NCBI GenBank assembly: GCA_965112735.1
Contig: OZ218959.1
Span: 682,001-746,000 of the forward strand
Length of the DNA: 64,000 nucleotides
Reading direction: 5' to 3'
Origin: Phaeosaccion multiseriatum
Taxonomy: Eukaryota; Ochrophyta, other classes
Shown here: in pieces, positions 15,056 to 26,229 of the stretch
Layout of the letters: every line of letters starts with the position of its first letter
Position numbering within the stretch: position 1 is the stretch's first letter
The notes under the pieces: model-generated
Database searches by the model: none
Seen by the model: the letters and a program-made list of their open reading frames with translations, nothing else
What the model was told of the DNA's origin: nothing
Program-made: the position numbers and the translations under genes

Positions 15056-18000
15056 ATGGAAGAGGACGCGGCTGCAGCCGAAACTTACCCCGTGGTTCCC
15101 TACGAGGGTGGCGAAGAAGGCGCAGTTTGGACGTACGTGGAAGGGGAGGGAGGAGAGCCTGGCTATTATTGGAATGAAAGCTCTGGGGAGACTCAGTGGG
15201 AGGATCCACAGACGTCCTGGGAGCTGACGGCAGATGCACTGTACGAGGAGGGGTACCAGCAGCTCGAAGTGCAGCAAGATGGCGACAACGACTTTGAAAT
15301 GCCAGAGTCCCCCATTTACACAGACGAAAACGGGTACAGCTGGCGCTATGATGAAGCCTCTGGGACGTACACTGCTGCTGACAGCAGCTATGGAGCAGAG
15401 AACTATGACAACACTGCTGCTGCAGAGGTTGATACCTATGGAGTAGAGAGTTATGAGAGCTATGAGGGGGCTGCTGCTGCCGAAGTTTACCCCATCGTTC
15501 CCTACGAGGGTGGCGAAGAAGGCGCAGCTTGGACGTACGTGGAAGGGGAGGGAGGAGAGCCTGGCTATTATTGGAATGAAAGCTCTGGGGAGACTCAGTG
15601 GGAGGCACCGGATGCACCAGCAGCAGCGTACATAGAGTGGGGAGAGGGGGGGGACGGGGCGGAGGAACTGGGCGACGCTGACTACTATGGCGAGCCCGAG
15701 GAACCGGACGTGACTGCCTACTACGGGGAGGAAGAGTACGGGGAGGAGGGAGAAGAGATGGGCATTGTCCAGGAGTCCGACTCCTACATCTACAGGAAAG
15801 CCAGTGATGCGCCCGCCTTGGAAAGCCTGGAGCTGGAGCAACTCATTCAGCGGGGCGAAACGCTTCCCGGCCAGTGGGATGTGAGCAAAGGACTTTTCAG
15901 CAGGTAGCACAACTTTCCCCACCACGAAGCTCCGGTAGACTCTTCGAAGCTCACACCATGCCTACTTACCCCCACACTCCCTGTGCATCGCCTTACTATG
16001 TATGTATGTATGTATGTATGTATGTATGTATGTATGTATGTATGTATGTATGTATGTATGTATGTATGTATGTTGATAGGGCGGTGGAGGACTATGACAA
16101 GCTCATGGATATGACACAGGAAGAAGTCGCCCACTTCAAGAACAAGGGCACTTCTTTACTGGTTCGGAGCCTCGTGGGGCCGGAGGAGGGCGAGGACGAC
16201 GAAGAAGACATGCTCGTCACGGCTGAAAACGATAGTGAAGAGGGCTGTGAAGATTGGAAGGACGAAGAGCACGTGAGTAGCTCGCATGCCACGCATTGCT
16301 TCGCGTCACTTTGAAACACGAGCAGCACTGATGCAGCCGAGCCCCCCTCTCTTGCCTTGCTTGTTTCCTTTCGCCAGGCATCGAAAGCGTACGAGGCTGG
16401 GCCCTGGACGCACGGCTACAGCGAGGAGGGCCACGTCTTCTTCCGAAACATGGAGACGGGGGAAGAGCAATGGGAACCCCCAACACAGGTTGGAGAACTG
16501 GCGATCCGCGGCACTCCTTCGGTTTGCTTGCTTGTTCCTTACAAAGGTGTTTCCTCCGGTTTCTTGTGCTGTCCCTGTCGTGACAGCCATGGGAGGTCGT
16601 GTTGGAGCACTTGGTGAGACTCACACCGCGCCAGTCTGTGGACCCCGGCCGGGGGGCGTGGAAGCTTCGAGAGAACGACGACATGTTGCGCAAGCGATGG
16701 ATGCATCGATCAGTGGTCCAAGAAGCAGCAGCGGTGGAGACCAAAAGAAGGACGGAGAACCCGACGGATGAGGTACGTAGGTGGGCAGTGGCGTCACTAG
16801 AGAGTGTATCTCCCGCAAGAATATAACAACGACCCCCGCCCCCCTCTCTCTCTCTCTGTCCCTCAAAGGAAGCACTGGTGGACACTTTGAAATATTTGGT
16901 GGACACAACTGAGCGTCGCGTGATGCTCCAACAGAGCCAAGAAGCCCACCGGCAAAGGGCTGCCTTGAGGTCGACGCACAGCCCTGTAGCGCTCATGTAC
17001 TCGATGAAGAAGTTGACTGTGAGGCCGGCGGGGAGGGCGCCGTCCAACGGAGCCTCTCTCCCAGGGAATCTTCCGCTTGAGCTTTTGACGGACGCCGCGT
17101 TCTTTGACTTCACGGTAAGTAAAATCTTGTTCGGCATGAAATCAGTCCTCCTCCACCAATCCTGATACTGATTCTCCGAACCCGAAAACACCCCTCACCT
17201 TGTACGTGTACCCCCCAACAGGCCACGTGGGGAGGTGAAGCTATTCCGCGGAAGCCTCCTGCAAGTCGCAGGGAGGGTGGGGTGGCGCCGCTGCCGCCGC
17301 CCCCCTCCACGCTGGCTACGCTTAGAAATCCCTTCCCAGCCCGGGGTACCGCGTTAAGGATGATCAAGGGAGGCACTAGCGGCAAAGCAAAGGGGAACCA
17401 TGCCCTACTACAGAGAGCCAGCAAAAATCCTCTACTGGTTGAAATCATGTGGCAGGCGCAACAAGCAAAGGATCGATACAGAACGGTCAAGGGCGTGGCA
17501 GGGCGCGGGACGGAGGAAAAGCTGGCAGACACGGAAGTCCTTTTACCCTGGGAGGTACCCGGCGAGGAGGCGACTAGTCACGTCTCATTGGAGGACAGCC
17601 ACCACGAGCTTGAGGAGACAGCCAAAGCTGGAGACGTACCAACATCGTCGCTGCGAGACCGTTTCTCCTTTGGGAGACTGGGCAAAGCAGATCATTTCTT
17701 CAACCCGAGTCGGCGAAAAGGGGGCGATGAAACAGGGCCGGAAGAGAGGCTGAAGGATGGCAGGATGGATCAAATGGCTGCCACGTGGAATAGTGGTACG
17801 GAGAAGATGAGCAATGTGTTGAGCAAAGGAGTTGCATCGAGTAGGGCGGCCACCGCGGAGTTACGCAAGGGTTCGCCGGAACAGAGAGCGATCTACAGAA
17901 TGGCTGGCCGGGGGTTGAGGAGGGTCAAGAAGCGGTCACTGGCGCTGATGGCTCCGATCGTGAAGAGCTTACCAGGCACGCTTGTCGTGTCACAGCACAT

Positions 18001-21000
18001 CACGCAGCGACTCGGCTCGCTGCAGCTGGGGGAGCGGGTGGCAACGGCAAAGCGACGGAAGGAGGAAATACAAGGAATGGCGCAGGACCAGTACCAACGC
18101 ACAGTGTCTCGCGTGGCGACGGCGCGGGCGTCGAAGAGAATGAAGATGACGAGGACGAGGCCCGGCCAGCGAGTGAACCCGAAAGCGGCGGCGTGGCCAC
18201 CGGACACGACACGCGTGACTCTGCATCTCGGATGCGTCCCACCCCCAACCCTCATCCCTGTGCAAGTCAAGGTGACGAGAGAGGACGGTTCTTGACAGAT
18301 TCGAGGGGCTTTTGCACACTTCTGACGCTGTGGGTTTGTGTGTGTTTGTGTGTGTGTGCCTGCGTGTGTGTGTGTGTGGTGTGTGTATGGGGGCGCAGGT
18401 GAGGGATGAAGCGACCGCCCGAATCATTCAAAAGACAAAGCTGAGCTCTGCGCTGCGAGACTCATGGGAATTGATGCTGAGGAGGGACATTGCTACGGCC
18501 GCAGGAGTGGAAGTGAAACGAATTGTCATCGATGAGATTCGCTTCCCTTCTCGGGATGTTTTCGACGTGAGCGAAAAATTGTCTGAGGCGAACAAGGGCT
18601 CCGTGGCGAGAGAGGGTTGCGAGGGCGAGGCTCTCAACTGTGAACTGAACATCCTTCGGAGAAATCTCATGCGAGAGATAAGTATCGAGAGAATGAGAGC
18701 GGAAGAGAATGGGGAAACAGCTGGACAAGGTCTTTTGGTGACTGCCGAGGAGGAGGAGGGCAGTCGGGATGGAATACGGATGCAGGAAGGCCTCGGCGGC
18801 GACGGAGTTGACAAGCAGCACGGGCCTCCAGCACAACACCCGTTTTCGCGCATTTCACCGAAGGTTACGGGGAAAGTCGGGAAAGAGGACCTCAGGCAAA
18901 CCTTCACGCTCTGGAAGGCGGAGAGGGAGAACCGAGACAAGTTCCCCGTCCTGAAGGGGAGGGTCGGCCTGGACAGTCTTACGAGAGGTGCGAAACGGTG
19001 CAGCGCCCCCCCCCCCCCCTTTGGTAGCGCTTGCTTATCATCTCTCGTCGCGTATCTTCTGTCTGGTCTCAGATCTGCCCCACCTTGGAGCTTCGATGAG
19101 CATGTCCAACCTGACGGAGAAGCGAGGCAAGACCGCCCCCATTGCGCAGCTCAAGAGACTGAAACAATCTGCGAAAGCTTCAATGGACGGCCTTAAGGAA
19201 GAGACTCGAGGACGGGCACTCAACCTCACGAGAATCGTCGGCGGTGGGAGGTAAGCGGCACGTCAGTCAGGCGCATCGCCCTTGCTTGTTTCTCCTTAAG
19301 AGTTGTTGCGTGGTCCATCCCCGTGCTCGCAATCCCGTCGTGCACACAGGCGGGAGGAGGGAGGCACGCCCCACCAGGACAGGCCTGAGGCGGCGGCGAC
19401 GCTCGCGGAGAGGATCAAGCGCTTAAAGACACTTCGCCTCAGCGACTTGGCGCCGGGCCTCAGTCTGAGGCCCAACGAGGTCAAGAGTCTCTCCCTGGCA
19501 CAGCTCAAGGCTATCAAGGTGGGCTTGTGAGCGCCGCCAGCCTTGGAAACTTGAGTGCCTCACACACTGTCCTGGAACACCCCCACTCCCCTGCACTCGC
19601 TCCCACTTGTTGTGTCTGTTCTTGACAGCACCTGAGGCTGAGTGACTTGAACCCGGCCGACTTGGTGCAGAAAATGGTCATCGAGAGGGTCTCGCACTCC
19701 CTCGATTTGGCTGCGGACATGGCGCTTACCGCCCTGTACAACTATTATGACGAGGATAGGTGAGTGGAGTCCATCAAAGAGGGATAGCGAGAAATTGCCA
19801 TCGCGATCATCGCCCGCCCCACTCCGCCTCAACTTCCCACCCGATGAACCCCCCTCAGGCCTCTCGAGGACGAGACGCAGCAACTGTCGAGCGAGGAGCT
19901 GTTCGGTTCGAGGCAGGGGGGCCTTGACCCCCTTGAAGGACGCCCAGAGTCGAGCTGGATGGCAAAGACGAGGCTACTTCAGAGCCAAGACAAGCTGGGG
20001 CGAGCCATACCAAGCCGACTGCAAGTGAAGCTGGCCATTCGAGTGGAAAGGGCCAGGACTCTTTTCCAGGCCGGGGGGTATCTTCCGGAAGATCTGAGCA
20101 AGAATTGCATCGTTACTTGCAGCATCGTGGGTGGCCCGGATCCGGATTGGACGAGCGGGAAGGTGAGCACCGGAGAGACACAGGCTCCACCATTTGTGTA
20201 CGCGACGTGTGGGGGGGCTTAGTTCCCTGTATCTTGTGTCTCGTCTGCAGGAGGAGAGCTTGACCAGGAAGGAGCTCGTTAGCTACACCCCCTCAGAGGC
20301 TGTCGCTCGTCGCCTCACCCGCCAGCTCGGAGACGAGCGCAGTCCGCTCTTGCAGGTGAGTGGCATTGAGAGAAACAAGGCCAGTCATAGTGCCTGCCCT
20401 GAAAAGAAATAACAGCACAACACCTGCTGTCTCTCTACGCCGCAGGGAGCTCTGACACACACAGCGCTGAGGGGTGAATGGCGAGGCACTGGTCGAGCTA
20501 GGTACGTGCGTGCGAGTCGGGAGGTCAGGAGTGATGTACATTCCTTTTCCTGCGGCTCACATCGGATCTCCGTGCGCTGTTCTATCGCGTAGGATCTTTG
20601 AGACTTCCATGGGGCACTGGAGTATGTGCGTGAGTCCTGTCTTCTTTGGGTACTCGACAACAGCCAAACCAGTATCAAAGAGAGACGCGTCAAGGTTGGC
20701 GAAGGCCAAGAAAAGAGGGAGAGTGACAACGCCCGGGGATCGGGACGGAGCTGGCAAGCACACTTGTGAACTACCCGCTGGTCATCACCCGCTCTTCTTT
20801 GATCCGAATGAAGAGCTAGAGCACGCAGAGACGAACTTCCAGAAGCTGATGCAGGAAGGCAAGAGCAAGAGTAGAGCACGCAAGGCCCCCCTCTCGTGAG
20901 TGACGGATGCACTTGCTCACCACCTCGTTTCTTGCCGTGTCTCAGGTATAGCTGAGGGGGGGCACTTGACACCGGAGCAGTACAATGCGCAGCGGTGGAG

Positions 21001-24000
21001 GGATCGCGCCAAAGCGAAGGTGCTGCTTATGCGGAAGCTAAGGGCCTCAAGGAAAAGGGGAAAGGCAGTGTGGCAAGGGGCACCGTTTTCCAGTATTGCG
21101 CCGGCCACTTTCGAGAAATGGCAAAGAGAAAGGGATGGCGACCATCTGCAGCACCTCAAGGAACTGAGGACGCAGCGGGCCTCCGCGGCTGCCAGGAGGC
21201 GCGAAGAGAGTATAGCGCGAGGGAGCAGAAATCGGCTAAAGACTTGGCTGATCCGCAGACTGATTAAGGAGAATCCAGCACACGCGGCTCTCATGACAGC
21301 GGTGAGTAAGGGCCTGTCCTTGGCATGCTATGTCCACTCACTCTCTTTGACGGCACGCCTCAGCACCCACCCCGCCTGTTTTCTGTACTTTGTGTGTGGT
21401 ACTGTTGTTGTTCGTTTTCAGTCGATACGCGGAGAAACTGACAGGGGAGGCAAGGGGGACAAGGGAGGACGCCGAGGAAATAGCGATGCCACAGAGTACA
21501 AGAAGGAGACTAGCGCGGACGAGCACATGGAGAGGGCGAGCATCCGGGCTGCCGAGAAGAGATTCGAGACGGACACCGATGCGCTATTGCGGGACATGTT
21601 TGCGAAGATACAGCGGTATGACCAGCATTCAAACCAGAGGACCGTGGGCGAACACTCTGCGGCGTCGCTGCGGCCCGAAGACATACTCAGGCACCTGCAG
21701 AGTACCACCGACCTCAAGGAGCAGGCCTTGAAGTGCAGGGCTTTGCAGCCCATCCTTGTGGACCCTGCTTTCGCGCAGGCTTTCCTCGGGGCGCCTTTCC
21801 AGCGGGACGGCGACGTGGGGCTCAGTGTAGACGAATTTGCTCTATTCGGTAGGTCCTCTCCCCAATTTCCTTCGTCGTTTCTTGTGCACCCCATCTCATC
21901 CCCCCTCCCCGTCCATGCTCGGCCGTACGCCGCAGGCCTCGTCGTGGCTGAGGTGGATACGTGGTTCCGAGGCATTCAAGCCTTGCTCGACAAGATTGCG
22001 ACTCAGTCTGCCTCGAGCAAGGAGGACGGTGTGGAGAAGAAAAAGAAGAACATGAGACGAAAGAAGGAGAGGGAAGAATTAGAAAGCGCCGGGATAGCGG
22101 CCAAGGACGCGTGGAAGAAAGACTTGAACACCTCGCGGGTGGTCAAGAGGGGGGACGGCCTGGAGTGGGGCCGCTTTCACCATCACATCTTCATCCATCT
22201 CTGGGCTACTTCCGCCGTCGGTGTGGCGGGCAGCACTCGCAGCGGCAGAGCTCGTTTGCCGGCGTTCTGCTGCCTTTGTCGGCGAAGGAAGTGGGAACAA
22301 TGTCGTGCTTTGCGCCTGCAGGCTGAGCACAAGCACCGGATGTCGTGGGCACACTTGCTCAGCGAACGTGAGCAAGTTCTTCTTGTGGCTCTAGAGGCGA
22401 AGGTGGGTCCGTAGAGCCGCCTCGCACCCCTCCCTTCCTCCTTCCGTGGCTTACTAGTGTCGCGTTGGTGTACCACAGATTGCCAAGGCGATTCTTCGAC
22501 AAAGGGCAGAGCAAGGCGCCGCAGAGGGCCTTCTCGGAGTGCTTGATGTTGCTGACTGGCTGGCAGACACCGCCGTCCCCGCGAGAGTGGCGAGTGCTCA
22601 AGTCGTGGAAGTCCTCGTGGGTGAGATTGTCGAGCATGCATGCGCGTCAATCGTGGAGCGCGCGGAATCGAGGGGTGTGTATGATGCGGACTCCTCTGGA
22701 GTGACGAAGGGCCCTCCTCCTTCAGCCGGGTACGTACCAGGAGGAGATGCAGTTTAGGGACTGGCCAGATGGAACACTGCTCTCTCCTCCTGACAATGCT
22801 TCTTTTATCTCCCTCCCATTTAAAAGACTTGGCGCGGACGAAGGACAAGCTGACCACAATCAGCAGTGGGCAGGAAGTGATGTGATGACCAGTGATCTTG
22901 AATCGCCGCAAGAAGGCGGTCAGAGCAAGCAGGCACCGCGCCCTTCGCAGGACACATCGGAGCAGACCCAGCAAGGCGGAGACACGTCTCTGCCATCCGC
23001 AGAAGTGACCCTCGAAGGCGAGAGCCGCGAGGAGGGGCTGCCGCGCGACGCTCAGGAGCTGCAGACGGCAGTTGCGTCAGAGGGAATGTCTGACGCATCA
23101 TCTTATGGTAGCGTGGCGTCCTTCGTCCACAGTGATGCGGCTCAGGGGGAAGACCCACGCCGCCAGGCTCCCTCGCAGAGGCGTGGAGGAGGAAGAGGAC
23201 GCAAAAGTGGAGAACTCTCCGACACGGACATGGGCGCTTTGAAAGTTGCCTCCAGGATGCGGGGCGTGATCGGCTTCAAGGGGGGGGACGGGCCGCAGAC
23301 AGTGCACTTTTGTGAGCTTCATTCGGTTTCACAGGTGCGTCCGGGAGGGAGCCTTGCCATGGCAATGCGTCACCATGTTTCTTCAGCTTGACACTATCTG
23401 TCTGTCCGTCTGTCTCCCTTCCTTCTGTTGGATCGCTCTTTGCCGCTCGCACAGGGAGCCGTGGACTCGTTCTTCGGAAAGTCGGAGAGGGAGCTCGTGG
23501 CATTGGTGAGAGGCACAGTCGCTTGGAGCGAAGCGTCCAAAGCCATGCTTGAAGTGCTCCGCATTCCCGACGAACGCATGACAGCTACAGCCGAGGCGCG
23601 ATTCAGACAGGGAGTACAAGGCGTCGTCGCAGAAGTTGTTGACCAGGAGAAGGTACGGATTGATGTCGGGAGAGGTATATGGGGTTCAGAGGGTCCTTAG
23701 GGGAGGGAATACTTTTAACCTTCTTGGAGCTGAATCTCTATTGACCCTCTCCGGCCCCGTGAGTGAAGTGTGGTGGGTGGGTGCGTGGGTGGGTGGGTGC
23801 GTGGATGGGTGGGTGCGTGCGTGGATGGGTGAGTAAGCGATTGAGTGAGTGGGTGCGTGGGTGAGTGCGTGCGTGCGCTTCGTACTCGCTGGAATTCTGG
23901 ATTGCCGGGTCCTTGATGAGTGCTGACTCTGAGGTGCCATTGGTCACAAACTCTGAAACTCGCTGGGGTTTGCAGGCGGCCTGGGAAAGGGAGGAACTTG

Positions 24001-25364
24001 CCCGTCGAGCAATGTTTGCTGAAGAAGAGAGTCTCCGGAGAATGGAGGAAGCCATTCGAAGAGCCGCGGAGGTGGCTCCTCGAGCTGCTCAAGAGGCGGG
24101 TCACAATGCTTTTCTGCAGCTCATGAATCGCCTAGAGAGGCCTCACCCCAATCTGCTCCGTTTGCGGTGGGAGTCTGCGTTGGGAGGCACGGGCAATCTT
24201 GTGGAGGGCGTTGAGGGGACACTCACGGCCAAGGTTCGAGACGCTGCAACCAACCAGCGCTTCTTGTGCCGCATCCTTCCTTGCGAGACAAAGGTGAGAG
24301 TATGATATGAACTGTGCTGTAACCTTCCCCACCCTGTGAGTCTAATGTTCTTGCGATGAATGGATTCGGTCCGTCCTCCAGGACGACTTGTCTCACGTGC
24401 TCGAGGAGGCTTCCATCATGCAAGAGTTGCGCTTCCCTGCACTGGTCCGCGTCAAGGGTATATACCCGCACGTGGTCGCCTCCTACTCCCTCTCCAGCGA
24501 GGCGTCCACTCGCTGTACTGTGGCGGTGATTCTGCTTGAGCACTGCGCGGGCGGACAGCTCTGGGACAGACTACGCGCAGCAGTAAGTCACGGGTTGCAC
24601 ATGGGGTACATAAATGGGCATAGCGTTTCGATTGACTTTGGTCTTTGTGTTGTATCTCGCAGAAGAACAGCGGTGCAGAGATTCCATCAAGTCAGCTGGA
24701 GACCTGGGTAAGGCAGCTCAGCAACGGGCTACTCGGACTCCACAAGGAGGGCCTCCTGCACCGCAATATCAACGCCGGAAACGTGTACCTAAACTCCGAG
24801 GTCTGTCGATCACATGCCAGTATGACACATGTCACACGTCCGGCTTTTACCATTCTCCCCGCTTGACATTAAACATGCTGAAACTTCGCCTACCGCTTTG
24901 TGTTGTGTTAAACGTGTGTAATCATACAGGGGAGAGCCAAATTTGGCTCATACCAATTCTGTAAAGCCGCTCGGCGGCCGGGCTTCAGCATGTGTCGGAA
25001 CGACTATGGCAGCGAGAACTCCATCCCCCCCGAGTATGTACACGGAAATGCTGGCCCGGATGCGGTCGTGGGAACCAAAGGCGACATATGGGGCCTAGGA
25101 TGCGCGATTTTCAAGTGGACAACGGGCCTGGTAAGTTGATGAAGGATTGACTGTGCCACGCATGCTTTTCACACTTAACTACGGCCGATTTACCCTCTGA
25201 AATGCCTTCAGGAGTTCAACTGGAGAGAGTATGGGACTTTGGAATCCGCTCTTCACTTGGTGTCGAGCTCCAAATTGAGGGAGGCCCTACGCCTCTGCCT
25301 GCAACTCGACCCTAAAGTACGAGCATCAGCCGAAGAGCTGTGGCGCTTCATGGCTATTACATGA
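15056..25364 (+). CDS. Giant WW-domain protein with C-terminal pseudokinase, about 26 exons
   Basis: Exons start at 15056, 16080, 16378, 16587, 16869, 17222, 18399, 19073, 19350, 19629, 19859, 20251, 20446, 20593, 20946, 21422, 21936, 22322, 22479, 22827, 23455, 23976, 24382, 24663, 24930 and 25212, ending at TGA 25362-25364. Junctions are GT-AG with consistent phase if exon 14 ends at 20870, giving about 2,490 residues. WW domains lie near residues 25-51, 159-185 and 357-382 (third: GPWTHGYSEEGHVFF with NMETGEEQWEPP). The middle is basic and partly coiled, with an element (RRDIATAAGVEVKRIVIDEI) resembling SEA-like repeats and a possible C2-like stretch near 19.98-20.16 kb. The C-terminus is kinase-like: LEEASIMQEL, LLEHCAGGQLWDRL, LLHRNINAGNVYL, AKFG, GDIWGLG and LCLQLDPKVRASAEEL. 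HRD is HRN and DFG is KFG, so catalysis is unlikely. The biological role is unknown; WW domains bind proline motifs. Least certain are the junction at 20870/20946 and the intron at 22139-22321. It could be two genes. Confidence 0.72.
15077..15605 (+). repeat. Duplicated WW-domain coding segments, 402-bp period
   Basis: The 127-bp segments 15077-15203 and 15479-15605 differ at only a few bases and encode the first two WW domains. Coding sequence between them is unrelated. This points to a recent intragenic duplication or gene conversion. Confidence 0.92.
15997..16072 (+). repeat. (TATG)19 tetranucleotide microsatellite in intron 1
   Basis: Nineteen uninterrupted TATG units fill the 3' part of the first intron and end next to the GTTGATAG acceptor, replacing the usual pyrimidine tract. 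Confidence 0.97.
23761..23880 (+). repeat. G-rich GGGT/GCGT minisatellite in intron 21
   Basis: Degenerate 4-bp GGGT, GCGT, GGAT and GAGT units lie in the gene's longest intron (23653-23975). Five G3 runs between 23777 and 23799, separated by loops of 1-5 nt, meet the G-quadruplex pattern on the transcript strand. Confidence 0.85.
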
Positions 25365-25508
25365 TGATGCAGCCTTCCTACTCCGACGTGTCACGCAGTC
25401 GCGGCGCTCGATCGAAAAAAGCCCTTCCTCATAGCCGGAGGGCCTTCCACATAGCTGGCGACGGTGTGTATACAGAACAAGCCAAGCACCTGGCGACAAA
25501 GACGAAAA

Positions 25509-25675
25509 AGGGCCATTTGAGCCCATCCAAGGCCCCACTTGGCGCTGTTGTGGCAATGTAGTATCTCAGTTGGGCCTGTTGTGCTGAGCCAATGCCCGGC
25601 GTGGGCATGTTGTGGCCAGCAAACGCGTCGTTCGGGCTGTGTGTGCCCCACAAATGCCGGCTTTGGGCCTTTTTG
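25509..25675 (+). repeat. Single copy of the 187-bp repeat family
   Basis: It matches, with few differences, the tandem unit that ends the window (63651-64000), from GGGCCATTTGAGCCC through ATGCCCGGCGTGGGCAT to ATGCCGGCTTTGGGC. It lies about 145 bp after the pseudokinase stop codon and marks the left edge of the repeat-rich region. Confidence 0.9.
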
Positions 25676-25689
25676 TGTGGGGTCCGAAT

Positions 25690-26200
25690 CGTGGGCAACC
25701 ATCACGCATTGTGGCAGCTACCACTCTCCAGACAACCTACAAATAGGGTGGTCTTTATCCTATTGCATGTGTTGTGTATTGCTTACGACTCTACTCTCCC
25801 CACTTGCCCTGCATCGATCCTGCATCTTTGCGAAATAGAACGATCATGCAAAGCGTCACTCAAGTGTCGACGGTACAGTATGAAGTCCAACATGTCAAGT
25901 ACCTTCGAAACTCCTTCTCTTCAACCCTGACTACTGACTATGGCGCCAGCCGGGCCTGATTATTGATTGTGACCGCGGCGCCAGCCGTCCTGATAACTGA
26001 TCATATCTGGCGCCTGATTACTGATTATGGCCAGCGTACACCGTAATCTTGTCCAGGGCCGATCATAACTCCTCCCCCCAAGACCAAGCCATACCAGCCA
26101 AGGATTGAAAAAACTACCCACAGAGGTGTAGAAATCCAATGAGGAAAGGAAACAACCCGAAACACCATGCATCCTTGGCCATTCTATCCCCAATGCTCTT
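25690..26200 (+). repeat. Diverged copy of the element that flanks the right side
   Basis: CCAGACAACC followed by TTATCCTAT and TGTGTATTGCTT parallels the 58103-58312 element. The stretch 26075-26172 (CCAGCCAAGGATTGAAAAAACT through CCATGCAT) parallels 58325-58450. Similarity is patchy but collinear, suggesting an old insertion of the same family immediately left of the CCT tract. The segment has no gene. Confidence 0.6.
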
Positions 26201-26229
26201 CTCTCTTCTCTCTCATTGAGCCTCCACAG

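Noticed and set aside
20946-21267. Alternative frame for exon 15 (EGAAYAEAKGLKEKGKG...)
   Set aside because: It ends in a stop at 21267 before the good donor at 21302, whereas the chosen frame runs through and matches downstream phases.
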